Shown: one piece after another, positions 7,480 to 16,400 of the stretch
Position numbering within the stretch: position 1 is the stretch's first letter
Layout of the letters: each line of letters begins with the position of its first letter
Assembly: GCA_027618475.1 (NCBI GenBank)
Contig: JAQCEJ010000034.1
Location: 1-50,138, forward strand
Direction of reading: 5' to 3'
DNA from: Planctomycetota bacterium
GTDB taxonomy: Bacteria > Planctomycetota > Planctomycetia > Planctomycetales > Planctomycetaceae
Length of the DNA: 50,138 bases
The notes under the pieces: model-generated
Databases searched by the model: none
What the model was told of the DNA's origin: nothing
The model's input: the letters and a program-made list of their open reading frames with translations, nothing else
Made by a program: the position numbers and the translations under genes

Positions 7480-8471
7480 AAACAAAAATTACGATTTTGG
7501 GCGGCGGCGCAATGGCAACGGCCTGTTCGATTATTCTGGCTGAGCAGGTTGAGACGGATGTTACGCTCTGGGTACGTAACGCCGAATATGCCCTTGCAAT
7601 GACGAACTCACGGGAAAACAAACGTCTCCTTCCGGGAATCATGATCCCCGAAAAAGTCAACATAACGGCCGACGTCGAGGCAGCACTTGCAGGAACCCAG
7701 GGAGTCGTACTATCGATCCCAACGAAATATCTGAGGGACGCACTGAGCGATCTCGCGGCGTGGTTGCCGGTTGATTGTCCCATCATCAGCGTGATCAAAG
7801 GGATAGAGAATGAGACTTTTATGGTCCCCAGTCAGATCATCGAGGACGAATTGGGATCAAGAGATATTGTGGCGCTGAGCGGCCCCAGTCACGCTGAGGA
7901 ATTTGCCCGGCGACTTCCCGCAAGCGTCGTAGCCGCGTCCCCGGACAATGAACTAGCCAGATGGGTGCAGTCGTTATTTACAACCGACCGGTTTCGCGTT
8001 TATACCAACCCCGATCTCATCGGCGTTGAACTCGCCGGGGCTCTCAAAAACGTGCTTGCCATTGCCGCGGGGATTTGTGACGGTCAGGGCTTCGGCGATA
8101 ATGCCAAAGCCGCGTTAATTACCAGAGGTATCGCAGAGATCTCTCGTTATGCGGCATTGCATGGAGCAAATCCACAAACATTTTCGGGACTTGCAGGTAT
8201 TGGCGACCTGATTGCCACCTGCACCAGTCGGCACAGCCGAAATCGACTGGTCGGAGAACGACTCGGCAAAGGGGAGACGAAAGAAGAAATCGCAGCCACA
8301 ATGGTGTCGGTCGCTGAAGGGGTGAATACGACGCGCAGCGTTTATGCCGACGCGAAAAAACGGGGACTTGACCTGCCGGTGACAACGGAAGTTTATCGAG
8401 TGATTTTCGAGAGGAAATCCCCTGTTGATGCCAGCGAGACGTTGATGATGCGACCAGTAAAGGACGAATGA
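7476..8471 (+). CDS. gpsA: NAD(P)-dependent glycerol-3-phosphate dehydrogenase
   Basis: GpsA reduces dihydroxyacetone phosphate to sn-glycerol-3-phosphate for phospholipid synthesis in the cytoplasm. With the ATG at 7476 (a TTG lies six bases earlier), the protein is 331 residues, the usual length. The N-terminal Rossmann motif is ITILGGGAMATACSIILAEQ. Other landmarks are VISVIKGIE, ALSGPSHAEEFARRLP and the catalytic-lysine region GVELAGALKNVLAIAAGICD, followed by GLAGIGDLIATCTS and SRNRLVGERLGKG. All these match the family, so the enzyme should be active. No strong ribosome-binding site is seen; coupling to the overlapping upstream ORF is possible. It is convergent with folP, with a hairpin terminator between them. 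Confidence 0.96.
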   Translation: MKTKITILGGGAMATACSIILAEQVETDVTLWVRNAEYALAMTNSRENKRLLPGIMIPEKVNITADVEAALAGTQGVVLSIPTKYLRDALSDLAAWLPVDCPIISVIKGIENETFMVPSQIIEDELGSRDIVALSGPSHAEEFARRLPASVVAASPDNELARWVQSLFTTDRFRVYTNPDLIGVELAGALKNVLAIAAGICDGQGFGDNAKAALITRGIAEISRYAALHGANPQTFSGLAGIGDLIATCTSRHSRNRLVGERLGKGETKEEIAATMVSVAEGVNTTRSVYADAKKRGLDLPVTTEVYRVIFERKSPVDASETLMMRPVKDE

Positions 8472-8498
8472 CGGGATCGCATGATGCAGGGGGGAATG

Positions 8499-8520
8499 CT
8501 CTCATCCAAGCGGATGGGAG
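8499..8520 (+). terminator. gpsA terminator hairpin
   Basis: A 9-bp stem (8499-8507 with 8512-8520, one G-T pair) with an AAGC tetraloop lies 28 nt after the gpsA stop and is followed by TCTTC. It overlaps the last codons of the convergent folP gene, so it may also act on that transcript. Confidence 0.55.
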
Positions 8521-9371
8521 TCTTCATGAAGCTGCGTCTTTCGAACTGTATGCCAGGCGATGAGGGCGTCGCGGTGAGCGGTCACATCGTGGACACGCAG
8601 AATGTCGGTCCCCTGTACGGCCAGTGCGATCGAGATCCCGACTGAGGCAAACGTTCGTTCGTCGACCTGGCGATCGATGACTTTTGCAAGAAAACGCTTT
8701 CGCGAATGACCGATCAGAACGGGACGGCCGACTTCGTGAAACCTGGAAATGTGGGACAGAATCTCCAGATTGTGTAAAGCCGTTTTCCCAAATCCGATAC
8801 CGGGATCAAACACAATCCGCTCTGCAGCAATTCCTGATTTCACGAGCTCTTCGAGTCGCTGCTTGAAGTAACCTGAGATTTCAGTAACGACATCGCTGTA
8901 GCGCGGTTCGTTTTGCATCGTCTGTGGCGTCCCCTGGATATGCATGCAGATGACCCCAGCATCGGAATCGCGGCAGACGGCGAGCATTTCCTTATCGAAA
9001 TTAAGTCCTGAAATGTCATTGACGATGGTCGCTCCGGCGTCAAGAGCACGTCGTGCGACCGTTGCCTTGTACGTATCGATAGAAATGGGGATCGATGATT
9101 GCCGCGCCAAGGCTTCAATCACCGGTATGACTCGATGGATTTCGTCCTCGACGGTAACCGACTCGGCTCCCGGGCGGGTTGATTCTCCCCCAATATCGAT
9201 GATTTGTGCGCCTTGTTCGACTAGCGACAGGGCATGCTGGACGGCGAGTTCGGTCTCAAAAAATTGTCCGCCATCCGAAAAGCTGTCGGGAGTGACGTTC
9301 ACAATTCCCATGATCAATGGCAGTTCGCCGGGATGAAATTCGATATTCGCAAACTTCCAGACTCGTGACAT
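8502..9371 (-). CDS. folP: dihydropteroate synthase
   Basis: FolP condenses para-aminobenzoate with 6-hydroxymethyl-7,8-dihydropterin pyrophosphate to give dihydropteroate in folate synthesis. The 289-residue TIM-barrel protein shows the two family signatures: MGIVNVTPDSFSDGG near residue 20 and IIDIGGESTRPGAE near residue 58. It also shows IVNDISGLN, the DPGIGFGKT block and the C-terminal GHSRKRFL that binds substrate. AAGGA lies about eight bases before the ATG at 9371. The length is normal and no key motif is missing. Planctomycetes often carry both folate and tetrahydromethanopterin C1 carriers; this gene serves the folate side (inference). It is transcribed towards gpsA. Confidence 0.96.
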   Translation of the reverse strand: MSRVWKFANIEFHPGELPLIMGIVNVTPDSFSDGGQFFETELAVQHALSLVEQGAQIIDIGGESTRPGAESVTVEDEIHRVIPVIEALARQSSIPISIDTYKATVARRALDAGATIVNDISGLNFDKEMLAVCRDSDAGVICMHIQGTPQTMQNEPRYSDVVTEISGYFKQRLEELVKSGIAAERIVFDPGIGFGKTALHNLEILSHISRFHEVGRPVLIGHSRKRFLAKVIDRQVDERTFASVGISIALAVQGTDILRVHDVTAHRDALIAWHTVRKTQLHEDSHPLG

Positions 9372-10060
9372 GTTATTTTCCTTCGTTTGCGTTATGTGTT
9401 CTTATGTTTACATTTTTGAGACGGGATATGTGTTGCAGAGTTGTGATTGAAATTTCGCATGATTATACTGATTAAGAAGAAAATATCGATTTCGTCGAGT
9501 TTGCAACTGGGAGCAACTGGGAGAAAGTCCAGTACTGAGGCAGAAACCAAACGCATTGCGAGAGACTTAAGGGCTAAGCAATCCTGCTGGGGCTTCAGGT
9601 TCAAACCGGGCTAAGGGCTATACTGCCGAGGGGAGATTGAATTGCACGTGTAATGATCAGGCGATGCATGATCGCAAGCGGCGTCTTTATGGCGAAGCCT
9701 GCATGTTAAAACTCGCAATCTGGTCATTTGCTCCCAATTTGGTGATTCCATCCTGGACACAGTCTCTGGGTTCGTGGCAGAAAAATTTGGGTGAATACCT
9801 GATTTTTCCACCTCACAGCCTTCAAAAGCGAATTCATAAATGGCTACAATCCCACCAAACACCTTAAATTGATTTGACAACGCAAATTGTTTATCTCGTT
9901 TTAGCAGTGTATAACAGATAATCGGAAAAGTTGGTTTTTTCTTGAGTGGCAGTTTGATAAATAGATTCGAAAAATGGTCTGTCACCCCAGCGTATATGGG
10001 GCAGAGCCAAAATTGTGTTGGCGGATAAGTTCTGTGTTTCTATTGTCTGAGGAGGACAAC
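9372..10060. other. 689-bp intergenic region
   Basis: It lies between the diverging folP and Cys-rich protein genes and should contain both promoters, but I cannot place a convincing sigma-70 site. The only structure noted is a 10-bp direct duplication, GCAACTGGGA at 9503-9512 and 9513-9522. The longest open frame here, on the minus strand, has random-looking composition and is not called. Confidence 0.5.
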
Positions 10061-10486
10061 ATGAGTCGAAAAGTGTTAGGTTTGATCTGTGTGGCCGCGA
10101 TGGCCATCGTGTTCAGCGCTCAAGATGCGAGTGCCGGACTGTTGTTCAATCGCGGTGGCAACTGCTGTGAGCCCCGTCAACGTTGTTGCCGTGAGCCCCG
10201 TGAACGCTGCTGCCGTGAACCACGTCAGCGTTGCTGTCGCGAGCCCCGTGAACGCTGCTGCCGTGAGCGTCGTGAACGCTGCTGTCAGCCGAAAACGTGC
10301 TGCAAGCCGAAGACCTGCTGCGAGCCTAAGCGCTGCTGCGAACCGAAGCCGTGCTGCAAGAAGACTCGCTGTGAGCCGAAGCCTTGCGGTTGTAGTGGAT
10401 CGCATGATGATGGTGCACACGATTCTCCGGAACCGGCACCCGCTCCGGCCGTCGAAGACGCTCCTCCTCCGCCAGCTGCGGCCTAA
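10061..10486 (+). CDS. secreted cysteine-rich repeat protein
   Basis: The 141-residue product starts at 10061, fixed by GGAGG at 10051-10055. A signal peptide (MSRKVLGLICVAAMAIVFSA) probably ends near DASA. The mature part is dominated by CC pairs. Four near-identical 8-residue units, R-C-C-R-E-P-R-(E/Q) with the last being RCCRERRE, give way to shorter 6-residue units of CC(K/E)PK(T/R/P) type, then CGCSGSHDDG. I count 23 cysteines after the signal. A Pro/Ala-rich acidic tail (PEPAPAPAVEDAPPPPAAA) ends the protein. No family is recognised. Regular CC pairs in an exported protein suggest disulfide cross-linking or metal binding (inference), for example in the proteinaceous planctomycete envelope. 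The gene is single and closed by a strong intrinsic terminator. Confidence 0.85.
   Translation: MSRKVLGLICVAAMAIVFSAQDASAGLLFNRGGNCCEPRQRCCREPRERCCREPRQRCCREPRERCCRERRERCCQPKTCCKPKTCCEPKRCCEPKPCCKKTRCEPKPCGCSGSHDDGAHDSPEPAPAPAVEDAPPPPAAA
10162..10290 (+). repeat. 24-bp in-frame coding repeats of the Cys-rich protein
   Basis: About four tandem 24-bp units encode the RCCREPR(E/Q) octads. Successive units alternate between E and Q as the last residue, giving a 48-bp higher-order period, which suggests growth by duplication of pairs. The units differ mainly at synonymous positions. Confidence 0.75.
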
Positions 10487-10573
10487 TGAGTATTTCGGGA
10501 TTGAACTCCCGAAGTCTCTGAAAATCGAGGAGATGGCCGGTACAAAGAGTCTCGGCTGTCTCAAAAACATTGA

Positions 10574-10606
10574 GGTTCATCTCCTGTACGGAGATGGACC
10601 TTTTTT
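10574..10606 (+). terminator. intrinsic terminator of the Cys-rich protein gene
   Basis: GGTTCATCTCC (10574-10584) pairs with GGAGATGGACC (10590-10600) over 11 bp with one G-T pair, has a TGTAC loop and is followed directly by six T. It stands about 90 nt after the stop. On the other strand a T-rich tail (TCAATGTTTTTG) also follows, so it may additionally serve the convergent membrane protein gene. Confidence 0.88.
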
Positions 10607-10623
10607 GTTAGTCATGACAACAG

Positions 10624-12534
10624 TTATTCGCCTGAGCGAAGTTCCCGCCAATGAAGTGTTTGGGCATCCAGCAAGTACAATGATCGTCCCGGGAAATATT
10701 TTTCCAGTCGATCAAGATCGTGGGCAAATTCAGATTTCCAACGGGCAACCAATATCGGACTATTCAATTGTGGCGTATTTGTCACGAAGTCGATGTGGCG
10801 ATCGGTTTCATCAGGGCGAACGAAGATAACGGCGGGCCTCTTCGTCACGCCGCGTTCGACGACCTGCTGAAATGCGGCGTATTTCAGACGCGAAAAGCCA
10901 ATGTTGTTTACCCCCATTTCGATCTTTGACACATTCCAAAACGGTGACAGTGAAGTGAAATTAACGAGCCATGCCACCAGAAACATGGCTTTCCAGCTCA
11001 TGCTGATCATGTTGATTTCCAGCTGGCGTGACGATTCACTGACGTGAATCATCGCCACCGCGGCAATCAGCATCCATAATGGTGCCGTCTCGAAGACGTA
11101 ATGCCAGTGCAAGATCCCGTCGTACCAGTATGGGATGTGCACCAGATGCAGGCTGATGATCGCAGCTACGACTAACCAGACATTCGGATCGCGACGTCCC
11201 GTTTTTCCAAGAGCGAATTCAAATCCCACAACAACTACAAATGACAACGCCAGAGGGACGAGACCCCATGTCCATTGACCGCTGGCAAGCAGTCGATGGT
11301 AGACGTTCTTTTGCGCCAACGTCCAATCGAGATTTTCTGCCCACTTGTCGTAATTGGCTAACACTTTCGGCCCAAGATTTCGTTCACCCCGTTCGACGTT
11401 GTTGAAACCATATACGTGTCGGGGAGTGTAGGTATCGGTATAAAGTTGATACGGCGTTTCGGTCCATTGACCGGTGATCGAATGATTATACGACAGCATA
11501 ACGATCATCCCTGCCAGCAGTGGAAGGCCCATTCCCGGTATCAATTTCCATCGGGAATTACGATAAACCCACCAGATAAACCACACACCGAATGGAAACC
11601 CGAACCCGGCAGCCGTCATCGGTCGGCAAAGCATGGCGAAACTCAATCCGCAGCCGGCGAGCAAGGTCGCCGTTGTGGTTGCGGTTCGTAACATTCGCAG
11701 GTATTGCCACAGGAAGAAGAACAAGCCAACCAGCGTCGGATGATGCGACAGCAGCAAATTGCTGAATAACGCCATTCCGGGAGAGAACGCTGTCAGGATT
11801 CCCCCCCACCAGGCGATCGCTCTCCCGCCAAGTTCCCATCCTGCCAGAAAGACGAATGCTGCGGTGAGCCCCGCCGCAAGCCAATGTCCCCAATGGGGAT
11901 GGCCGATGGCCAGAAACGGGGCGATCCACATACCTGTCCCCGGAAAATAGCGACTGGCAAATTTTCCATCATTGAGGACGTGGACTTGATCAAATATTTC
12001 GGGATGTTCCGCGTAACTTGGAAACCACGTCCGTCCGGCAAGAAACGTCTCAGCCTGAAACAGATAACTGTATTCATCATGATATGCTGGCGGAAGGTCG
12101 CCAAATCTGCTCACCGGCTCCCCTCCCAGCGGCTGCCAGGCGACCCACCAACTGACCAGCACCGACAAGATTCCTACACTCACTGCGCCGACAAATGGTT
12201 TTCTTTTTTGTTCATCGTGCGAAGAAACCAGAGGTTTTTGGGTCGATGACAGTTTAGGTGGCGGCGGGCGCCACTGCGCCAAAACCCCTATCAGCGGAGC
12301 GACGATCAATAACAGAAAATACGGGGTCGTATCGACATTCCAGTCGAAAAACCACCCCGTCACGCCCGCAGGTAACGCCGCCAGCTGGCGAATACGGAAC
12401 CATTCTACCGGACCAGTAATCGCCATCCCTGTTAACCAGGCCACCAAGACGATCGCGAAATACGCTCTTCGCGTAGGACGCATGGACTCCGAACTCTCCG
12501 TCGACTCTGGTATCGTCGGCGTAATCGGTGTCAT
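10624..12534 (-). CDS. polytopic membrane protein, GT-C glycosyltransferase-like
   Basis: This 636-residue protein has a short polar N-terminus and about a dozen hydrophobic helices. The first extracytoplasmic loop contains PPAYHDEYSYLFQAETFLAG, an acidic pair followed by a Y/F-rich stretch, as in GT39/ArnT-like GT-C enzymes that use polyprenyl-phosphate sugars. A long soluble tail (residues about 540-636) follows the last helix. It is probably an inner-membrane sugar transferase, but donor and acceptor are unknown. The start at 12534 is preceded by AAGGA; M18 at 12483 is an alternative. It is divergent from GDP-mannose 4,6-dehydratase with about 108 bp between starts, which fits a role in surface polysaccharide (inference). 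Confidence 0.75.
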   Translation of the reverse strand: MTPITPTIPESTESSESMRPTRRAYFAIVLVAWLTGMAITGPVEWFRIRQLAALPAGVTGWFFDWNVDTTPYFLLLIVAPLIGVLAQWRPPPPKLSSTQKPLVSSHDEQKRKPFVGAVSVGILSVLVSWWVAWQPLGGEPVSRFGDLPPAYHDEYSYLFQAETFLAGRTWFPSYAEHPEIFDQVHVLNDGKFASRYFPGTGMWIAPFLAIGHPHWGHWLAAGLTAAFVFLAGWELGGRAIAWWGGILTAFSPGMALFSNLLLSHHPTLVGLFFFLWQYLRMLRTATTTATLLAGCGLSFAMLCRPMTAAGFGFPFGVWFIWWVYRNSRWKLIPGMGLPLLAGMIVMLSYNHSITGQWTETPYQLYTDTYTPRHVYGFNNVERGERNLGPKVLANYDKWAENLDWTLAQKNVYHRLLASGQWTWGLVPLALSFVVVVGFEFALGKTGRRDPNVWLVVAAIISLHLVHIPYWYDGILHWHYVFETAPLWMLIAAVAMIHVSESSRQLEINMISMSWKAMFLVAWLVNFTSLSPFWNVSKIEMGVNNIGFSRLKYAAFQQVVERGVTKRPAVIFVRPDETDRHIDFVTNTPQLNSPILVARWKSEFAHDLDRLEKYFPGRSLYLLDAQTLHWRELRSGE

Positions 12535-12642
12535 TTTCAGCGATCCTTACACTTCACGTTCTGAAATAGGAGACCTTCATTGACGTCTCCGCAGAATGTC
12601 TATCATACTATCAACCGCACAAGACAAAAGGGAAGAAGTTAC

Positions 12643-13617
12643 GTGTCACAGATTGCATTGATTACAGGAGCCTCCGGGCAGGATGGGTGGTATCTTACCG
12701 ACTGGCTCATCGGCCAGGGATATGAAGTTCACGGACTCATTCCCTGTCGGGCACCCGGCAGCGGCGATGCTCGACTCCGGCTGCACTACGGCGATCTCTC
12801 CGACGGCAGCAATCTCATACAACTTCTCGACGAGATTCAGCCCGACGAAGTCTATAACCTCGCCGCTCAAAGCTACGTCGGGCTCTCGTTCGAACTTCCC
12901 GTTTATACCGGTGATGTAACGGGCCTGGGAGCGCTGCGTCTGCTCGAAGCGGTCCGGCTCCATATGAAGCGAACAGGACGCTTCGTTAAATTCTATCAGG
13001 CGTCATCGAGCGAGATGTTTGGCAAGGTCGAAGAATCGCCCCAGAACGAGCGAACTCCATTTCACCCGCGCAGTCCCTATGCCTGCGCGAAAATCTATGC
13101 TCACTTGCAGACGATGAATTACCGAGAAGCCTACGGCATGTTTGCATGCAGTGGAATTCTCTTCAATCACGAATCCCCCCGTCGGGGCGAAAATTTCGTG
13201 ACGCGAAAAATCACGCGGGCCGCCGGGCGGATCAAAGTCGGACTGCAAGAACGGCTGTCGCTCGGCAATCTCGACGCCAGCCGCGACTGGGGCTTCGCCG
13301 GTGATTATGTGCGGGCGATGTGGCTGATGCTTCAGCACGACAAACCCGACGATTACGTCATCGGCACGGGGGAAACACATTCGATCCGAGAATTTCTCGA
13401 TGAGGTTTTCAGTTACCTCGAACTCGACTGGCACGACTACGTCGACGTCGACCCGAAATACTTTCGTCCCGCTGAAGTGGACATCGTCTGCGCCGATGCG
13501 TCGAAAGCGAAGCGCGTACTGAAGTGGGAACCGACCATCAGTTTTCGCGAGTTGGCCAGAATGATGGCAGATCACGATTTGGAATTAGCCCAGCGGGATC
13601 TCCGTCTTGGAAAATAG
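12643..13617 (+). CDS. gmd: GDP-mannose 4,6-dehydratase
   Basis: Gmd converts GDP-D-mannose to GDP-4-keto-6-deoxy-D-mannose, the precursor of GDP-fucose, GDP-rhamnose and related sugars. Using the GTG at 12643 gives 324 residues beginning [18 protein letters not shown]; the longer frame from TTG at 12580 adds a non-conserved leader. GGGAAG at 12630-12635 could serve as ribosome-binding site. The short-chain dehydrogenase signature is complete: G9-x-x-G12-x-x-G15, the ASSSEMFG active-site serine region, and Y146-x-x-x-K150 in [30 protein letters not shown] and [17 protein letters not shown] are typical of Gmd. It is slightly shorter than many homologues (about 345-370). It is convergent with an MFS gene, only 10 bp apart. 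Confidence 0.93.
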   Translation: MSQIALITGASGQDGWYLTDWLIGQGYEVHGLIPCRAPGSGDARLRLHYGDLSDGSNLIQLLDEIQPDEVYNLAAQSYVGLSFELPVYTGDVTGLGALRLLEAVRLHMKRTGRFVKFYQASSSEMFGKVEESPQNERTPFHPRSPYACAKIYAHLQTMNYREAYGMFACSGILFNHESPRRGENFVTRKITRAAGRIKVGLQERLSLGNLDASRDWGFAGDYVRAMWLMLQHDKPDDYVIGTGETHSIREFLDEVFSYLELDWHDYVDVDPKYFRPAEVDIVCADASKAKRVLKWEPTISFRELARMMADHDLELAQRDLRLGK

Positions 13618-13627
13618 GTGTCATCCA

Positions 13628-15193
13628 TTATGACGGTATCGCTGTTTCGCCTTCCGGCATCCCAGCCACTTTTCCCGGTTGTGACGGCAAGAAGATTAAC
13701 GCGATTAACAGTCCCAGCATCATCACACCGGCGCAGACGGCGAAGCTCATCACGAAACCGAACTCCGATGACGTCATCCCCCCCCAGGTGATGTTCTCCT
13801 CACGTATTGTCTGTGCAATATCGCCGAACAAAAAACCGATCGGGGCGGCCGGGGCCATCAGCATTGTCATGAACGCCATGTTCCGTCGCATTTCGTTTGG
13901 TTTCGACGCCGACAAAAGATAATTCGGTCCGTAGGCCCCCACGAGTTCCCCCGCGCCGTAGATGCCGAAGGCGATCATGAACCATTTGTCGGGGGCAAAG
14001 ATTGTCCAGAACTGAGCCAGCGTGAAAATGGCTCCGGTGACGAGCAAGCCGACTTTCGGATTCGTTTTCGTCAGCAACCAACCATAAAAGAACCCGGCTA
14101 TCATCTTAAAACTGAAGCGATACGTATTTTGAATTCCGGAGAATTTTTCGGGTTCCTCCCCCAGTACCAGCCCGGTGTAAAGATTCATATTCGAGGCGAT
14201 CGTATTTCCTGCATACAACAGCACGATCACGATGGTCGCCAATAGAAAAATTCGCTGTGACAGAATGTCGCGATAGTCGTAGAGAACGAACAACGCAGCG
14301 ATCAGCATCAACGGAACTCCGATGTGAACGCTCCAGAATCCCAAATTCAAAGTCAATGGAACGGCATACCCGCTGAGAATCAAATTCGTACCGACCTCAT
14401 TACGGGCGAGCGCTGCGGGGTCAAGTCGAAACTGCATGAGCAGTAACGCCAGGAATCCCAGAAACAAACCCAACGACAACGGAGCGACTTTCTTCCACGG
14501 AATCGGAGTGGTCTCCGATGCGGGTAGAGGCACTATAAAACGTGTTGCGAGAAACGATGCGAATGCCAGCATCGGTGCGGTGATGCCATAAAGCGTTACG
14601 TAGCTCCACGGATGCGAAAACCCTTGCGGTTCCCAGCCAAACAGGTTTCCTCCGAGCAGATAAACTTGTATGAGCGAACCAACGACAGCCAGAAACGGCC
14701 CTGCACCAAAAGCCAGACTGAGTGCCAATCCTCGCTTCGACTCTTCCGAGCCGCGTCCGATTACCTCCCACAAAAACGCAATCGCCGCCGGCATGGCAAT
14801 GCCGTTGATCCCCGCCTGGATGATCACCATATTAATCTGCAGTCGCGGCCAGAACGACGCCTCGGGCATCACTCCCCATGCCGGCAGCCAGAGAATCAGT
14901 GCCATGAGTGCCGTAAAAAACGCATTCATGCCGTAACAGACGGCCAGATTTCGTTTCAACTGCCATACGCGTGGGAACAGATAGGCGAGCAGCGCCGGAG
15001 CGGCCGTCATTCCGAAGTAGGCCGTCGCCGGCAGGTTGGACTGCACCGTCGTTGCCTGCAGCGTCTTCAAGAGAGACGCCTGCGTAATTCCAACATACGT
15101 AATCGGCGCAGACAGATATTGCAGTCCGGTGCAACAGGCAAATAAAAGCAGATTTCGTCGCTGCTCCGGCCATGTCAAAGGGCAAGTATTCAT
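13628..15193 (-). CDS. MFS transporter
   Basis: The 521-residue protein has about twelve to fourteen hydrophobic helices and the general layout of a major facilitator. A basic stretch (RVWQLKRN) follows the second helix and KTNPKVG lies before a later helix. It lacks a fully canonical loop-2/3 motif, so subfamily and substrate are not assignable from sequence alone. A GGAAAG ribosome-binding site lies about eight bases before the ATG at 15193. The gene follows the Gfo/Idh/MocA oxidoreductase on the same strand after 62 bp, suggesting an operon in which the transporter imports a sugar or polyol that the oxidoreductase acts on (inference). This two-gene arrangement is common in Planctomycetes. 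Confidence 0.8.
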   Translation of the reverse strand: MNTCPLTWPEQRRNLLLFACCTGLQYLSAPITYVGITQASLLKTLQATTVQSNLPATAYFGMTAAPALLAYLFPRVWQLKRNLAVCYGMNAFFTALMALILWLPAWGVMPEASFWPRLQINMVIIQAGINGIAMPAAIAFLWEVIGRGSEESKRGLALSLAFGAGPFLAVVGSLIQVYLLGGNLFGWEPQGFSHPWSYVTLYGITAPMLAFASFLATRFIVPLPASETTPIPWKKVAPLSLGLFLGFLALLLMQFRLDPAALARNEVGTNLILSGYAVPLTLNLGFWSVHIGVPLMLIAALFVLYDYRDILSQRIFLLATIVIVLLYAGNTIASNMNLYTGLVLGEEPEKFSGIQNTYRFSFKMIAGFFYGWLLTKTNPKVGLLVTGAIFTLAQFWTIFAPDKWFMIAFGIYGAGELVGAYGPNYLLSASKPNEMRRNMAFMTMLMAPAAPIGFLFGDIAQTIREENITWGGMTSSEFGFVMSFAVCAGVMMLGLLIALIFLPSQPGKVAGMPEGETAIPS

Positions 15194-15255
15194 CGCCGTG
15201 CTTTCCGTCGATATGAATTAAGCGAGCATCGTTGACTTACGCGCATCAGTTCTGT

Positions 15256-16296
15256 TCACGACTCTAAAGGCAACGTTACGGCTTCGCCCCGTTCGGCACT
15301 GATAAGGCACGCTTCGCAAATTTCGACAGCGGCGCGCCCTTCCGCTCCGCCGATCTTGGGTTGTCGCTTTTCAGCGATACTGTCGACGAACTCCTGAATG
15401 ACCCCAATGTGCGGGTACAACCGGATCGGTGATTTCGGCTCTTTGAGATAATCAAAGCGTTCGGGGGTATAGATTCGCTCCCATTTGCCATCTTTACCGA
15501 AGTCGAGAAATTCGAAGTTTTCGATGTCGAGAATGCCGTCGCGTCCCACGACTTGAAATCGAACTTCGCTCGAAGGAATACTTGGCGCCGGAAACTCCGA
15601 CGATATCCACATATGGGCCATCGCCCCGCTCTCGAATTCAATTTGCGCCATGACGCTGTGATTGGGACCGGGTAAATCGCTAAACGTGTGTGTTTTCGCA
15701 AAAACTTTCGTCGCGTTGGAATTCGCCATCCAGCGCAGAAAGTCGGCATTGTGCGATGCGATACCAAAGAACAAACCGCTACTATTGGGGTCGAACATCC
15801 ACTGGCGCGTCGTCGAAATCTCTTCCGTCACCGGTCGGGGAAAACTCGAAATCGTTCGCATCATCCAGACAGGTCCGATGCCTCCTTCGTCGACAATTTG
15901 CTTCGCTTTCTGAGTCAGCTTGCGAAAACGTTCGGTTTTCACGACCGCGAGGTTCACTCCGGCTTTGTCACAGGCTTCGATCATTTCGTCACACTGTCGG
16001 ATATTCGCCGCCATGGGTTTTTCAGCAAGGACGTGCTTTCTCGCCTTCGCCGCGGCGATCGTCAATTCTTTTCGAAACTGGTCGGGGGTGGCGAGAACGA
16101 CGGCGTCGATATCGGGCCGCGCCAGCAGCGCATCGGCGGAGGGTTCTGAAGGGACATTGTATTCCTTTGCCAGATCAGGGGCCCTCGATCCTCCGGTAAT
16201 CGCTACGAGATGTGCTCCCTTCAGGTGATTTGCCACCACCTCGGAGTATGTGAGTCCCATAAAACCCGAACCAATCATACCGACGCCGATGCTCAT
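15256..16296 (-). CDS. Gfo/Idh/MocA family oxidoreductase
   Basis: The family catalyses NAD(P)-linked oxidation or reduction of sugars, inositols and related compounds. The 346-residue protein starts at 16296, where GAGG lies eight bases upstream; the in-frame ATG at 16329 is less likely. The Rossmann fold opens with VGMIGSGFMGLTYSEVV. The EKPMAAN block near residue 90 contains the family's catalytic-type lysine, followed by a C-terminal alpha/beta domain with HNADFLRWM and HIGVIQEFVDSIAE. There is no Tat or Sec signal, so it is cytoplasmic, unlike many planctomycete paralogues. The MFS gene follows 62 bp downstream. Substrate is not predictable. Confidence 0.92.
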   Translation of the reverse strand: MSIGVGMIGSGFMGLTYSEVVANHLKGAHLVAITGGSRAPDLAKEYNVPSEPSADALLARPDIDAVVLATPDQFRKELTIAAAKARKHVLAEKPMAANIRQCDEMIEACDKAGVNLAVVKTERFRKLTQKAKQIVDEGGIGPVWMMRTISSFPRPVTEEISTTRQWMFDPNSSGLFFGIASHNADFLRWMANSNATKVFAKTHTFSDLPGPNHSVMAQIEFESGAMAHMWISSEFPAPSIPSSEVRFQVVGRDGILDIENFEFLDFGKDGKWERIYTPERFDYLKEPKSPIRLYPHIGVIQEFVDSIAEKRQPKIGGAEGRAAVEICEACLISAERGEAVTLPLES

Positions 16297-16400
16297 ATTG
16301 ATGTTCCTCTGTTGATACTCTCGTGTCATAAACGTGAACTGTGAAGGGTTTCACCGTAATGCATACTCGTTGTGTTGCAACAAAACGCAGTGACTGATCA

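Noticed and set aside
9503-9522. 10-bp direct duplication GCAACTGGGA
   Set aside because: It is too short and isolated to mean more than a local slippage event.
9611-9985. Minus-strand 124-codon frame in the folP/Cys-rich gap
   Set aside because: Composition looks random, with no ribosome-binding site, domain or conserved pattern visible.
10076-10829. Frames on both strands over the Cys-rich gene with Thr/Ala- or Ser/Ala-rich repeats
   Set aside because: Their low-complexity repeats are a by-product of the 24-bp DNA repeat read in other frames. The Cys-rich frame has the signal peptide, ribosome-binding site and terminator.
16330-16400. GTTG...CAAC symmetry after the tandem GNAT gene
   Set aside because: The stem is only about four pairs and lacks a T-run, so it is not credible as a terminator.
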